The notes under the pieces are model-generated. The model searched no databases. It was not told the DNA's origin and saw only the letters and a program-made list of their open reading frames with translations. Shown here piece by piece: positions 26,442 through 35,148 of a stretch of 64,000 nt of DNA (positions are counted from its first letter, which is position 1; every line of letters starts with the position of its first letter). The stretch is taken from positions 1-64,000 of the forward strand of contig CANGJJ010000007.1 in assembly GCA_947454485.1 (NCBI GenBank), in the 5' to 3' direction. The position numbers and the translations under genes are program-made. This stretch comes from Beijerinckiaceae bacterium (GTDB lineage Bacteria; Pseudomonadota; Alphaproteobacteria; Rhizobiales; Beijerinckiaceae).

Positions 26442-26480
26442 CTGTTGCAAATACGAACCGTTGTTTCATTTGTAAAACAA
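26442..26480. promoter_or_regulatory. IclR-regulon operator, site C (tandem)
   Basis: TGTTT-catttgta-AAACA at 26462-26479, within the 20-base repeat TTGTTT...AAAACAA, is preceded 20 bases upstream by TGTTG-N8-AACCG in CTGTTGCAAATACGAA. That upstream stretch is identical to site B at 15 of 16 bases. The operator ends 15 bases before the ATG at 26495 and just before its Shine-Dalgarno, so bound protein would block elongation. Confidence 0.72.
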
Positions 26481-26494
26481 GAGGGGATCAGCCA

Positions 26495-26719
26495 ATGACA
26501 CGAGAGGACCGCTACCTCGTCGTTCATCAAACGCGAGATCACGATCCCACGGATTATGAAAACCTCCTCGCAGATGGAATTGAGAGCGCTTTTGCGCGCG
26601 GTATCCAAGAGCTTGATGACCTGGTGCGCGATCTCAACAGAGCCTGCGTCCCCTCACCTGGCGGCAAACCCTGGAACGAGGACATGTTCATCAACGAGAT
26701 GAAGCGCCTTGGTGCCTGA
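26495..26719 (+). CDS. Small recombinase-like helix-turn-helix protein
   Basis: A 74-residue acidic protein with YENLLADGIESAFARGIQEL, LVRDLNRACV, and the closing pattern PSPGGKPWNEDMFINEMKRLG, which resembles the small recombinase-like helix-turn-helix domain found beside Rieske oxygenases. In recombinases a similar motif binds DNA, but alone here it may be a small subunit or assembly partner. GAGGGG lies 8 bases upstream of the ATG. It is the first gene after operator C, 12 bases before the Rieske oxygenase gene. Function is unknown. Confidence 0.75.
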   Translation: MTREDRYLVVHQTRDHDPTDYENLLADGIESAFARGIQELDDLVRDLNRACVPSPGGKPWNEDMFINEMKRLGA

Positions 26720-26731
26720 CGGGAGTTGGCG

Positions 26732-27769
26732 ATGACCGAGATCTCGAAAGACGCGATCGAAAGCCTTCTGCAAAAAGGCCTGCGCAACAATTGGTATATG
26801 ATCTGCCCATCCCATTTTGTGAAAGAAGCGCCTGTATCGCTGCGGCGCTGCGGCTTCAAAATGGTTTTATGGCGCGACATGAAAGGCGTCATTCACGCCT
26901 TGGAAGATCACTGCCCGCATCGCGGCGCACCTTTGTCGCTCGGCATCTTGATGGATGATCGTATCGCCTGTGGCTATCACGGCGTTCAGGTCGATACGAA
27001 TGGCGTTGCCGTGTCGGTGCCTGGCAGCCCCGGCTGTGCACTCGAAGGTCGCAAGGCCACGAAAGTTTTTCCCACCATCGAGACAGCCGGCGTGATCTTC
27101 GCTTATGTCGGCGACCGACTTCATCCAGAGCCACCTGAACTCGATTTGCCTGAGCAGATCAGCGGCCCGGATTTCAGCCATTTCCTTTGCTATGCGGAAT
27201 GGAAGGGCGATTATCGCTATATTATCGATAATGTCATGGATCCGATGCATGGCACCTTCCTGCACAAACAGTCGCATTCCATGTCCTTTGGCGATGCGGT
27301 CGCTGAGTTTCAATTGCGCGATACAGCGCATGGTTTCGTCTTTGAGAAAAAGGGCCAACGAAATGTCAATTTCGATTGGACTGAATATGCAGAGACAGGA
27401 ATCGCCTGGCTGCGTCTGGAAATTCCTTATCCAAAAACTGGCGGCCCCGGGGGCAATTTCCACATCATCGGTATGTGCACGCCGATTGCACCCAATTTGA
27501 CCGCCATCGCATTCTGGCGATGCCGTAAAGTGTCGGATTGGCAACGCGACACCTGGCGTTTCCTTTACAAGAACCGGCTCGAAGCGCGCCATTGGCATGT
27601 GCTTGAGCAAGATCGCGTTCTCATTGAGCAACTCGAACCCGATGCCAATCAGCGCGAAATGCTCTACCAGCACGATCTCGGCCTCGTACGCTTGCGCAAA
27701 GTGATGCGCGAGAAAGCAGAAGCGCAGCTCAAAGCACTCGCACAAGCAGGGTCTGGGCGCGCCGCCTGA
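26732..27769 (+). CDS. Rieske non-haem iron oxygenase, alpha subunit (vanillate demethylase-like)
   Basis: A 345-residue ring-hydroxylating-type oxygenase. The Rieske 2Fe-2S ligands are in CPHRGAPLS and CGYHG (about residues 65-87). The mononuclear iron site is DNVMDPMHGTFLHKQSH (near residue 165-182), giving the bridging Asp and two His. Size and motif resemble the single-component-type alpha subunits such as vanillate or dicamba O-demethylase. No ferredoxin or reductase gene is in the cluster, so electrons must come from elsewhere. GGGAG ends 6 bases before the ATG at 26732. It is co-transcribed with a transporter and an SDR. Confidence 0.9.
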   Translation: MTEISKDAIESLLQKGLRNNWYMICPSHFVKEAPVSLRRCGFKMVLWRDMKGVIHALEDHCPHRGAPLSLGILMDDRIACGYHGVQVDTNGVAVSVPGSPGCALEGRKATKVFPTIETAGVIFAYVGDRLHPEPPELDLPEQISGPDFSHFLCYAEWKGDYRYIIDNVMDPMHGTFLHKQSHSMSFGDAVAEFQLRDTAHGFVFEKKGQRNVNFDWTEYAETGIAWLRLEIPYPKTGGPGGNFHIIGMCTPIAPNLTAIAFWRCRKVSDWQRDTWRFLYKNRLEARHWHVLEQDRVLIEQLEPDANQREMLYQHDLGLVRLRKVMREKAEAQLKALAQAGSGRAA

Positions 27770-27793
27770 CAAAGCCCCATCGGAGTGACCAGA

Positions 27794-28570
27794 ATGAAGA
27801 GACGGCTTGAGTTCCGCAATGTCACAAAGCGCTTCACCTCGCGCAAGGGTGACAGCGTGACGGCCGTCTCAGGGCTTGATTTTCACATTGATGATGGCGA
27901 GATCGTTTCCATCATTGGCCCCTCAGGATGTGGCAAAAGCACATTGTTGAATATGGGCTCAGGCCTTGATCCCGCGACAGAGGGCGAAGTCTATGTCGAT
28001 GGTGAACTCGTCACCAAGCCCAATGCACATGTCGCCTTCATGCTGCAAAAAGATCTACTGCTCCCCTGGCGCACCATTCGCGAGAATGTGGAGTTCGGCC
28101 TTGAGGTGCAGCACCGATCTTCGGCGGAGCGACACACAATTGCTCTTGAGCTTTTGCGCAAATGTCGCCTCAGCGATTTTGTCGATCACTATCCGCACCA
28201 ACTCTCAGGTGGCATGCGTCAACGTGCTGCACTCGCGCGCACACTCGCCGTAGACCCAGCCGTTTTGTTAATGGACGAGCCCTTCTCGGCGCTGGATGCG
28301 CAAACCAAAATGGTTCTCCAGCAAGACCTCGGCCGCACCTTGGCTGAGACTGGCAAGACAGCGCTCTTCGTTACGCATGATCTTGTTGAGGCCATCGCTC
28401 TGTCACATCGCGTGCTTGTCATGAGCCAGAGGCCAGGTCGCATCATTCGCGAAATCATTGTTGATATACCCGACATGGGCAATCCGATGGCGCGTCGCAA
28501 ACATCAACGGGTCGGCGGTTATATCGCCGAACTCATGGAACTTCTGCATATCGAAGAAGCGGTCGCCTAA
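27794..28570 (+). CDS. ABC transporter ATPase, SsuB/TauB/NitD type
   Basis: A 258-residue ATPase with Walker A IGPSGCGKSTLL, signature LSGGMRQRAALAR, Walker B AVLLMDEPFSALDAQ and the H-loop LFVTHDLVEAIALS. It belongs to the nitrate/sulfonate/taurine importer class. GGAG 8 bases before the ATG at 27794 sets the start over a GTG at 27785. With the following binding protein and permease it forms a complete importer. In a Rieske operon the cargo is more likely an aromatic or heterocyclic compound than taurine. Confidence 0.91.
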   Translation: MKRRLEFRNVTKRFTSRKGDSVTAVSGLDFHIDDGEIVSIIGPSGCGKSTLLNMGSGLDPATEGEVYVDGELVTKPNAHVAFMLQKDLLLPWRTIRENVEFGLEVQHRSSAERHTIALELLRKCRLSDFVDHYPHQLSGGMRQRAALARTLAVDPAVLLMDEPFSALDAQTKMVLQQDLGRTLAETGKTALFVTHDLVEAIALSHRVLVMSQRPGRIIREIIVDIPDMGNPMARRKHQRVGGYIAELMELLHIEEAVA

Positions 28571-28594
28571 AGGCACTGAATTGGAGGGTTTGAC

Positions 28595-29581
28595 ATGAAG
28601 CTCGTTCCCACACATTTGCTTTCCGCCATTGCTGGTATCTGTATGTCGCTGGCAACAGCGGCCACGCCGGCCCTTGCGCAAGATGTCACTTATCTCTTGC
28701 CTGCACCTGGCTCACTGCCAGCCTTTGCTCCCTGGATGGTTGCGCAACAACGCGGCTATTTCAAAGCTGAAGGGTTGAATGTCACCTTTCAGGTCGCGCG
28801 CGGCGGTGTCGATGTGGCCAAACAAGTCGGCGCTGGCAATGCGGTGATTGGTGGGGCCATCGGCGACACACCCATTCTCGTGCGCGCCAACGGCGTTCCA
28901 GTGAAAGCAGTTGCAGTTCTTGGGGGGCGCTCCCTCACCCAGCTGGTCATCAACAAGGACAAGGGCGTCAACACGGTGAAGGATCTGAAAGGCAAAGTCG
29001 TCACGACCATGGCTTTCCAGGATACAACCTTCTTCGCCTTTCTTGGCATGCTCGCCACACAGGGCATGACCAAGGATGACGTCAATGCACAGGCGGTCGG
29101 GCCTGTGAATATCTGGAAGCTCTTTGCTGCTGGTGAAGCCGCCGCCATGGCCGCAGTGCCCGAATGGACTTATTACGCCAAGACACAGGCACCAAATATC
29201 AAGATGGAGGTCATCCCCTCCGACACAATGTTCAAAAGCATGGCGCAGGCCATTGTTGTGTCTGATGAGACCATCCAGAAAAACCCTGAACTCGTGCGCA
29301 AGCTCGTGCGCGCAACACTCAAAGGCATGAAAGCTGTGATGGATGATCCAGCCGCAGCCGCTGCAGACTATGTGAAGGCTGTGCCTGAACATGCGGGCAA
29401 AGAAGCGGAGATGACCGCTATCCTGAAAGCCTATGCAGAACTTGTCTATCCGGGACAGAAGGTCCTGGGCGAAATGGATGAACCACGCCTCTCTTCCCTG
29501 CAGGATTTCTATCTCGCTCAGGGCATCATCCAGCAAAAGGCCAATGTGAAAGACCTCTATACAAATCAATTCATCCAGTAA
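28595..29581 (+). CDS. ABC transporter binding protein, SsuA/NMT1-like
   Basis: A 328-residue precursor with a signal peptide (cleaved near PALAQ|DVTYL) and the SsuA/NMT1 fold features PAPGSLPAFAPWMVAQQRGYF and a VKDLKGK segment around residue 130. Family members bind sulfonates, pyrimidines, aromatic acids or nitriles. The ATG follows TTGGAGGG. It lies between the ATPase and the permease in the same operon, so it sets the substrate specificity of the pathway's importer. The ligand cannot be predicted from sequence. Confidence 0.88.
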   Translation: MKLVPTHLLSAIAGICMSLATAATPALAQDVTYLLPAPGSLPAFAPWMVAQQRGYFKAEGLNVTFQVARGGVDVAKQVGAGNAVIGGAIGDTPILVRANGVPVKAVAVLGGRSLTQLVINKDKGVNTVKDLKGKVVTTMAFQDTTFFAFLGMLATQGMTKDDVNAQAVGPVNIWKLFAAGEAAAMAAVPEWTYYAKTQAPNIKMEVIPSDTMFKSMAQAIVVSDETIQKNPELVRKLVRATLKGMKAVMDDPAAAAADYVKAVPEHAGKEAEMTAILKAYAELVYPGQKVLGEMDEPRLSSLQDFYLAQGIIQQKANVKDLYTNQFIQ

Positions 29582-29609
29582 CCGGACTGGTCGGGCGGGA
29601 CATCACAGC

Positions 29610-30404
29610 ATGGACATTGATCTGTCAGATCCCCTTACAAAGCGCATGATGGCACTGAGCGGCCTGCTCTTCGTGCTGTTTCTTGTCGCTTGGGAATGGT
29701 TGCCCGGACTGATGAATATCCCGCCCTTCATCATCCCTCCAGTCTCGAAAGTCTGGAGTGAGTTTCTGCGGATGCTGGCAACTGAACATCTGATGTACCA
29801 CACCGCGATCACCGCGATGCAGGTGATCGTTGGCTTTGTGCTTGGCATGTTGCTGGGCATGGCAGCAGGCTTTCTGCTCGGCATGTCACCGACAGCTGAA
29901 TTCGTTCTGTCACCTTATATTCTCGCACTCCAAATCGCACCCAAAGTGGCCTTCGCACCGCTCTTCGTGATCTGGTTTGGCTATACGGTCTATCCCAAAA
30001 TTCTTGTGGCTGTGCTGATCGTCTTTTTCCCGATCATGGTGAATGTGCTGGGGGCCGTGCGCTCCATCGATCCGGATATCGTTCGCCTCGCCAAGTCTTT
30101 CACTGCCAGCCGCCTGCAGATCTTCCGTATGATTGAATTTCCCGCCTCCCTTGGACCGCTGTTCGCAGGGCTGCGCATTGCTGCAACTTTGGCTGTCATT
30201 GGTGTTGTGGTGGGCGAACTCGTGGGCGGCAACACCGGCCTTGGCTATCTACTGAGCTTTGGCGAAGGCGCTGGCAATACAGCGATGGTCTTTGTATCGA
30301 TCATCATGCTGACCTTGATCGGCATCCTGCTCTATGGCGCCATTGTCTTTATCGAAAACCGCGTGCTGCATTTCATGCCTGCACGTGATCGACGCAGCGC
30401 GTGA
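29610..30404 (+). CDS. ABC transporter permease, SsuC/TauC type
   Basis: A 264-residue inner-membrane permease with about six membrane helices and the EAA-type cytoplasmic loop AKSFTASRLQIFRMIEFPAS near residue 155-180, followed by LGPLFAGLRIAATLAVIGVV, standard for SsuC/TauC. It completes the importer encoded by the two preceding genes. Its stop overlaps a possible upstream GTG of the SDR gene, indicating tight operon packing. Confidence 0.91.
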   Translation: MDIDLSDPLTKRMMALSGLLFVLFLVAWEWLPGLMNIPPFIIPPVSKVWSEFLRMLATEHLMYHTAITAMQVIVGFVLGMLLGMAAGFLLGMSPTAEFVLSPYILALQIAPKVAFAPLFVIWFGYTVYPKILVAVLIVFFPIMVNVLGAVRSIDPDIVRLAKSFTASRLQIFRMIEFPASLGPLFAGLRIAATLAVIGVVVGELVGGNTGLGYLLSFGEGAGNTAMVFVSIIMLTLIGILLYGAIVFIENRVLHFMPARDRRSA

Positions 30405-30412
30405 GGTCAGCC

Positions 30413-31171
30413 ATGGATCTTGCAGGCCGCATTATTGTCATCACAGGTGCTGCGCGCGGTCTTGGTCGCGGCTTTGCAGAGGCCTGTGCCAAAGCTGGCG
30501 CGCAGCACATTATTATCGGCGATATTCGCGATGATCTGGGCGAAGAGGCGGCCGCCGCGCTCAGAGCTGGCGGCACATCGGCTGAGTTTTGCCACGTCGA
30601 TCTGGGCGATGCAGACTCTATCGCTGCCTTCGCGCAGACGATCGAACGCAGACACGGCCATATTGATGGCCTTGTGAATAATGGCGCCATCGCCACTGGC
30701 ATTGGCGGCAAGACTTTCGAAGAGATCGATGTCGAGACCTGGGATCTCGTCATGCGCGTGAATGTGCGCGGTCTGTGGCTGATGGTGAAGGCTTTCGCGC
30801 CATTGTTGCGCCGATCCACCCTCGGCGGGCGCATCGTCAATCTGGCATCTGATACCGCTCTTTGGGGCGCGCCGCGCCTGTTGCATTATGTGGGCTCGAA
30901 AGGCGCGGTCATTGCGATGACGCGCTCGCTTGCGCGCGAACTTGGTCCAGACCAGATCGCGATCAACGCCATCGCCCCCGGCCTCGTTCTCGTTGAGGCG
31001 ACCGAATATGTGCCACAGGAACGCAAAGAGACTTATATCAACGGCCGCGCGATCCAACGCGCGCAACATCCCGACGATACAGTTGGCATCATCATCTTTC
31101 TTTTGAGCAAAGAGGCCGGCTTCGTGACGGGGCAAACGATCCCGGTCAACGGCGGCTTTGTGTTTAACTAG
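30413..31171 (+). CDS. SDR-family oxidoreductase, intact catalytic site
   Basis: A 252-residue short-chain dehydrogenase with TGAARGLGRGFAEA, NNGA in place of NNAG, and a complete Ser...Tyr-x3-Lys set (LASDTA and HYVGSKGAV). The C-terminal TGQTIPVNGG is typical of the classical family. GAGG lies 6 bases before the ATG at 30413, preferred to a GTG at 30401. It is the last gene of the Rieske-transporter operon and may oxidise a cis-diol or alcohol made by the oxygenase; unlike the SDR-like protein at 23126, it should be a normal dehydrogenase. Confidence 0.86.
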   Translation: MDLAGRIIVITGAARGLGRGFAEACAKAGAQHIIIGDIRDDLGEEAAAALRAGGTSAEFCHVDLGDADSIAAFAQTIERRHGHIDGLVNNGAIATGIGGKTFEEIDVETWDLVMRVNVRGLWLMVKAFAPLLRRSTLGGRIVNLASDTALWGAPRLLHYVGSKGAVIAMTRSLARELGPDQIAINAIAPGLVLVEATEYVPQERKETYINGRAIQRAQHPDDTVGIIIFLLSKEAGFVTGQTIPVNGGFVFN

Positions 31172-31257
31172 GCACAGCAAAATGCCACGCCAACAGGCGC
31201 GCCCGACATACAAAGGCGGCGCTCAGGCGCTGTCACACCAGCAAATTGAAGAGAAAA

Positions 31258-31335
31258 TGGTCGGAGTGGCGGGATTCGAACCCACGACCCCTTGTCCCCC
31301 AGACAAGTGCGCTAACCGGGCTGCGCTACACTCCG
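31258..31335 (-). tRNA. tRNA-Pro (GGG), CCA encoded
   Basis: On the minus strand CGGAGTG pairs with CACTCCG in the acceptor stem. The D-loop region is AGCGCAGCCCGGTTAGCGC, the anticodon arm CTTGT-CTGGGGG-ACAAG has anticodon GGG, and the T-arm contains GGTTCGAATCC. The genomic sequence encodes the terminal CCA. Length is 78 bases. It reads CCC proline codons. Confidence 0.96.
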
Positions 31336-31402
31336 ACTGGGCGCCCTTATAGAGAAGGGTCTGCCTAAGCGCAACGCTCACAGACGCTTTTCATGACAGA
31401 AA

Positions 31403-31960
31403 TTATGCGGCGCGTGCTGTGCGCAGCAAACGGCGGGCTTCGTCGATATCAGCCAGCAAAGCACGCAGCAGAGGCTCCACATCAGGGGCAGGCTCTGCAG
31501 GGGCATAGGCGGGCTCTGGATAGGCTTCGCGCGCCAGATGGCGCTCATCCTGCGCCAAAGCTACGCTCGGCGCTGAGCGGCCTGCTGAGGGCTCCACGCG
31601 CTCGTCCAATTCGACCGCATAGGCATGATCCACGTCATGCGCCTCCTGCAGATCGCTCTCGGGCTCCATTGGCATGGGCGGAATGAGCGCGCCTTTGCGC
31701 ATGGCAATGACGGCTTTGATGCCTTTTTCCTTCAAGAGGCGCTGCACACCGCGAATCGTATAGCCCTCGCCATAGAGCAAATGGCGGATGGAGCGCAGCA
31801 GCTCCATATCTTCGGGACGATAATAGCGCCGACCACCGCCGCGCTTCATGGGCTTGATCTGGGAGAAACGAGTCTCCCAGAAGCGCAACACATGCTGGGG
31901 AACCTCAAGCTCCTCGGCGGCTTCGCTGATGGTGCGGAAGGCGTCGGCGCTCTTCTCCAT
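31403..31960 (-). CDS. MerR-family regulator downstream of ihfA
   Basis: A 185-residue protein with an N-terminal MerR winged helix ([46 protein letters not shown] and [14 protein letters not shown]) and a long acidic, Pro/Ala-rich tail ending in a short helix. The gene lies 3 bases after ihfA, an arrangement conserved in Alphaproteobacteria, where its target is not established. The variable tail lacks cysteines, so metal sensing is unlikely. Confidence 0.9.
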   Translation of the reverse strand: MEKSADAFRTISEAAEELEVPQHVLRFWETRFSQIKPMKRGGGRRYYRPEDMELLRSIRHLLYGEGYTIRGVQRLLKEKGIKAVIAMRKGALIPPMPMEPESDLQEAHDVDHAYAVELDERVEPSAGRSAPSVALAQDERHLAREAYPEPAYAPAEPAPDVEPLLRALLADIDEARRLLRTARAA

Positions 31961-31963
31961 CGA

Positions 31964-32299
31964 TTAATCCTCGTCGGGCAGTTTCTGGCCGTTGATGCGC
32001 GCTTTGAGAATATTCGACGGCTTGAACACCATCACGCGGCGAGGCGTGATCGGCACTTCAACACCGGTCTTGGGATTGCGGCCAATGCGCTCGCCTTTGG
32101 AGCGAACGACGAAAGAGCCGAAGGATGAGAGTTTGACGGTCTCACCACGAGTGATCGTGTCGGAGATCTCGCGCAGGAAAATCTCGACGAGTTCAGCGGA
32201 CTCAGCGCGGGACAACCCCACCTTTTGGTACACCGCCTCAGAGAGGTCGGCGCGGGTAATCGTGCGGGTACTTTTGGCGGCAGGTTCAGATTTGGTCAT
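31964..32299 (-). CDS. ihfA: Integration host factor subunit alpha
   Basis: A 111-residue DNA-bending protein with the HU/IHF fold: [40 protein letters not shown], and the beta-arm [20 protein letters not shown], including the conserved Pro that intercalates in DNA. It pairs with IhfB encoded elsewhere. The N-terminus is about ten residues longer than in E. coli. It heads the short ihfA-merR unit. Confidence 0.96.
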   Translation of the reverse strand: MTKSEPAAKSTRTITRADLSEAVYQKVGLSRAESAELVEIFLREISDTITRGETVKLSSFGSFVVRSKGERIGRNPKTGVEVPITPRRVMVFKPSNILKARINGQKLPDED

Positions 32300-32412
32300 G
32301 GCTCGCTCAACCTCAAAATAATCAATGGACCTATAGGGCAGGCTTAAAAAACGTTTACAGAACCAAGCACTAGAGAGTTAAACCAAGCATGAGAGTCACG
32401 CAAGGGCAAGGC

Positions 32413-33402
32413 TTACCAACGGATCAAGGCTGATCCCCAGGTGAACCCCCCGCCCATGGCCTCAATCATCACCAGCTGGCCGGGCTTAATACGCCCGTCC
32501 TTGACCGCCGTTGCCAGAGCAAGCGGAATGGAGGCTGCTGATGTATTGCCATGAAGCGAAACCGTTTTCACGATCTTGGCCATGTCGATACCAAGCTTGT
32601 CGGCCGAGGCATCAATAATGCGCTCATTGGCCTGATGCGGCACGAACCAATCAAGGTCGGCTGCCGTGGTGCCGGTTGCCGCAAAGGCATCGGTCATCAC
32701 ATCAGTTACCATGCCTACAGCATGGCGAAAGACTTCCTTGCCCATCATGCGCAGATGGCCGGCCTTACCCGTGGTCGAGGGGCCACCATCGACATAGAGC
32801 TTCTCGCGGTGGCGACCATCTGAGCGCAGATGCGTCGTCAGCACACCGCGATCAGCCACGCTGCCCTCGCTCTTGCGCGCTTCAAGCACCATCGCGCCAG
32901 CGCCATCACCAAAGAGGACGCAGGTCGTACGATCATTCCAGTCAAGGATGCGCGAGAAGGTCTCAGCGCCGATCACCAGAGCGCGCTTATGCGAGCCGGA
33001 GGTGAGGAATTTATCAGCCGTTGCGACGCCAAACACAAAGCCCGAACAGACCGCCGCCACATCAAAAGCAACGCCGTGGGTGATGCCAAGGGCCGCTTGC
33101 ACCTGCGTTGCGGTTGAGGGGAATGTGTAATCAGGCGTCGCGGTGGCCACGATGATGAGATCAATATCTTGCGCAGAGATATTGGCGGCCTTGAGGGCAT
33201 CTTCGGCCGCCTTGGTGGCGAGCATGCTCGTCATCTCGCCTTCGGCCGCAATATAACGCTGGCGAATACCGGTGCGCTTCAGGATCCACTCATCCGTCGT
33301 ATCGACCATCTTTTCGAGGTCGGCGTTGGAGAGGCAACGCTGCGGCAGATAGGAGCCGACGCCAAGAACGACGGAGCGCAGGGTTTCGGTCGCGTGTGCC
33401 AC
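32413..33402 (-). CDS. fabH: 3-oxoacyl-ACP synthase III (FabH)
   Basis: A 329-residue ketosynthase that condenses acetyl-CoA with malonyl-ACP to start fatty acid synthesis. The catalytic triad is visible: Cys in [11 protein letters not shown], His in [11 protein letters not shown], Asn in LHGNTSAAS; the C-terminus [13 protein letters not shown] is typical. The GTG at 33402 is chosen because the family starts a few residues before [12 protein letters not shown]; it lies 4 bases after the plsX stop. An ATG 66 bases upstream would overlap plsX. plsX-fabH coupling is standard. Confidence 0.94.
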   Translation of the reverse strand: MAHATETLRSVVLGVGSYLPQRCLSNADLEKMVDTTDEWILKRTGIRQRYIAAEGEMTSMLATKAAEDALKAANISAQDIDLIIVATATPDYTFPSTATQVQAALGITHGVAFDVAAVCSGFVFGVATADKFLTSGSHKRALVIGAETFSRILDWNDRTTCVLFGDGAGAMVLEARKSEGSVADRGVLTTHLRSDGRHREKLYVDGGPSTTGKAGHLRMMGKEVFRHAVGMVTDVMTDAFAATGTTAADLDWFVPHQANERIIDASADKLGIDMAKIVKTVSLHGNTSAASIPLALATAVKDGRIKPGQLVMIEAMGGGFTWGSALIRW

Positions 33403-33406
33403 GATG

Positions 33407-34486
33407 TTAATCCGTTTCCGTCTCAGCGCGGGCAGCGGTTGCGGCCGCTGCCATTGCGGTGCGTGCATCCTGCCATGCGGTCAGCGATTCGCGAATCCGC
33501 GACAGCAGATCCTGCTTCACCATTTTGTAGCCAATATCGATGGCGCCGGCATAGCCAACATCATCCGTACCACCGTGGCTCTTGATCACGATGCCTTCCA
33601 GACCAAGAAACACGCCACCATTGGCACGGCGCGGGTCCATCTTGGCTTTCAGCGCATCAAAAGCGCTCTTGGCGAAGATGTAACCGATGCGCGACATCCA
33701 GTTCGCCTTGATCGCAGTGCGCAGCACGCTCGCCAATTGGCGCGCAGTCCCCTCAGCGGTCTTCAGCGCAATATTGCCAGTGAAACCTTCCGTCACGACA
33801 ACATCAACAGTCCCCTGCCCGATGTCATCGCCCTCAACGAAGCCGTGATAGGTCAGGTTCGGCAATTGCGCCTCGCGCAACATGCGACCGGCAGCCTTCA
33901 CCTCTTCGATACCTTTGATCTCTTCAACGCCAACATTGAGCAGACCAACGGTCGGCTTCTGGATGCTGAAGACGATGCTGGCCATGGCCGCACCCATCAC
34001 AGCCAAGTCGACATAATGCTGTGAATCCGCACCAATGCTCGCGCCCACATCGAGAACGATGGAGTCGCCTTTCAGCGTGGGCCAGATGCCTGCAATCGCA
34101 GGACGGTCGATCTGCGCCATGGTGCGCAGACAGAATTTCGACATGGCCATCAGCGCGCCGGTATTGCCCGCGGACACCGCTACGTCAGCCTCGCCCTTTT
34201 TGACAGCCTCAAGGGCCAGCCACATGGACGAGTTGCGTCGTCCCTGGCGCAAAGCCTGACTGGGTTTGTCACCCATCTTGATGAAGACATCCGTATGGAC
34301 AAGCGTCGTCGATGCCGCAAGCGCGCCATGTTGCGCCAGCAAGGGCTTGATGATGGTCTCGTCACCAAACATCAGGAATTGAATGTCGGGCCGGCTCGCA
34401 AGTGCGCGCGCAGCGCCGGGGATGACAACAGACGGCCCGTGGTCGCCACCCATGGCGTCTAGGGCAATCCGGACCTTCGGCTGCAT
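33407..34486 (-). CDS. plsX: Phosphate acyltransferase PlsX
   Basis: A 359-residue enzyme beginning [13 protein letters not shown], the PlsX signature, with [14 protein letters not shown] and [14 protein letters not shown] further on. It makes acyl-phosphate from acyl-ACP for phosphatidic acid synthesis at the membrane face. It lies between yceD and fabH, the usual alphaproteobacterial order; rpmF is not in the usual place before it. The C-terminal 30 residues are Ala-rich and variable. Confidence 0.95.
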   Translation of the reverse strand: MQPKVRIALDAMGGDHGPSVVIPGAARALASRPDIQFLMFGDETIIKPLLAQHGALAASTTLVHTDVFIKMGDKPSQALRQGRRNSSMWLALEAVKKGEADVAVSAGNTGALMAMSKFCLRTMAQIDRPAIAGIWPTLKGDSIVLDVGASIGADSQHYVDLAVMGAAMASIVFSIQKPTVGLLNVGVEEIKGIEEVKAAGRMLREAQLPNLTYHGFVEGDDIGQGTVDVVVTEGFTGNIALKTAEGTARQLASVLRTAIKANWMSRIGYIFAKSAFDALKAKMDPRRANGGVFLGLEGIVIKSHGGTDDVGYAGAIDIGYKMVKQDLLSRIRESLTAWQDARTAMAAAATAARAETETD

Positions 34487-34578
34487 GGGACTAGAAACTC
34501 CGCGACACAGCCCTCAGGGCCGCTACAGGGTGGCGGACAATAGCGTTTTGGTGGCCAAAGGCAAATGCAACGGCAACG

Positions 34579-35148
34579 TTATTCAGTGCCGGGGCCTTTC
34601 TTGAGCTTCGCCAGTGCCGCAAAGGGTGACTCCTTCTCGTCCTCAGAGGGGGTCAGCTCAGGCGGCAAAGCGAACTCAACCCCGGGTTTGCGGGGGTAAG
34701 GATCAAGGCCCAGAGCCAAAAATTCCCCTGCGATCACACCAAGATCGATCCGGCCATTGTCGATGGCATCGGGCGGCTCGGGCCGGTCGAGGCCGGTGGG
34801 GTCCTCCTCACGGCGCTCGGCATAGGCCGATTCCAGACGTTCCACCTCTTCAGGCGGGGCGAAAGTGACCTCGACCTCCTCATCGACCTCGGTCTCGAAG
34901 GGCTCGAGGCTGACGACGCAGGTCTGGGTGACTTTGCCCTTCACCCACCCCGTCACAATGAACTGGCCACGGGCAGCGGCTGTGATGACCAGCTGGGCCT
35001 TGAGGGCCCCAATGGCCACGACGCCCATTTCTTTGGCCAGAGCCATGCGCTCAGCCTCAGTCGGCTCCAGCTTGACAGTGCGGGCCACGGATTCGGCCTG
35101 CGCCACCTCATAGGGGCGGGAGAATGGGGGTTGGGTCGGACTGGTCAT
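34579..35148 (-). CDS. DUF177/YceD-family protein
   Basis: A 189-residue acidic protein with the DUF177 core VTGWVKGKVTQTCVVSLEPFE (here about residues 65-85) and VTFAP, ending with GEFLALGLDPYPRKPGVEF. The family is linked to 23S rRNA maturation in E. coli and plants. The gene overlaps the stop of the upstream CBP3-like gene by ATGA and precedes plsX. The usual companion rpmF is absent from this interval. Confidence 0.9.
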   Translation of the reverse strand: MTSPTQPPFSRPYEVAQAESVARTVKLEPTEAERMALAKEMGVVAIGALKAQLVITAAARGQFIVTGWVKGKVTQTCVVSLEPFETEVDEEVEVTFAPPEEVERLESAYAERREEDPTGLDRPEPPDAIDNGRIDLGVIAGEFLALGLDPYPRKPGVEFALPPELTPSEDEKESPFAALAKLKKGPGTE

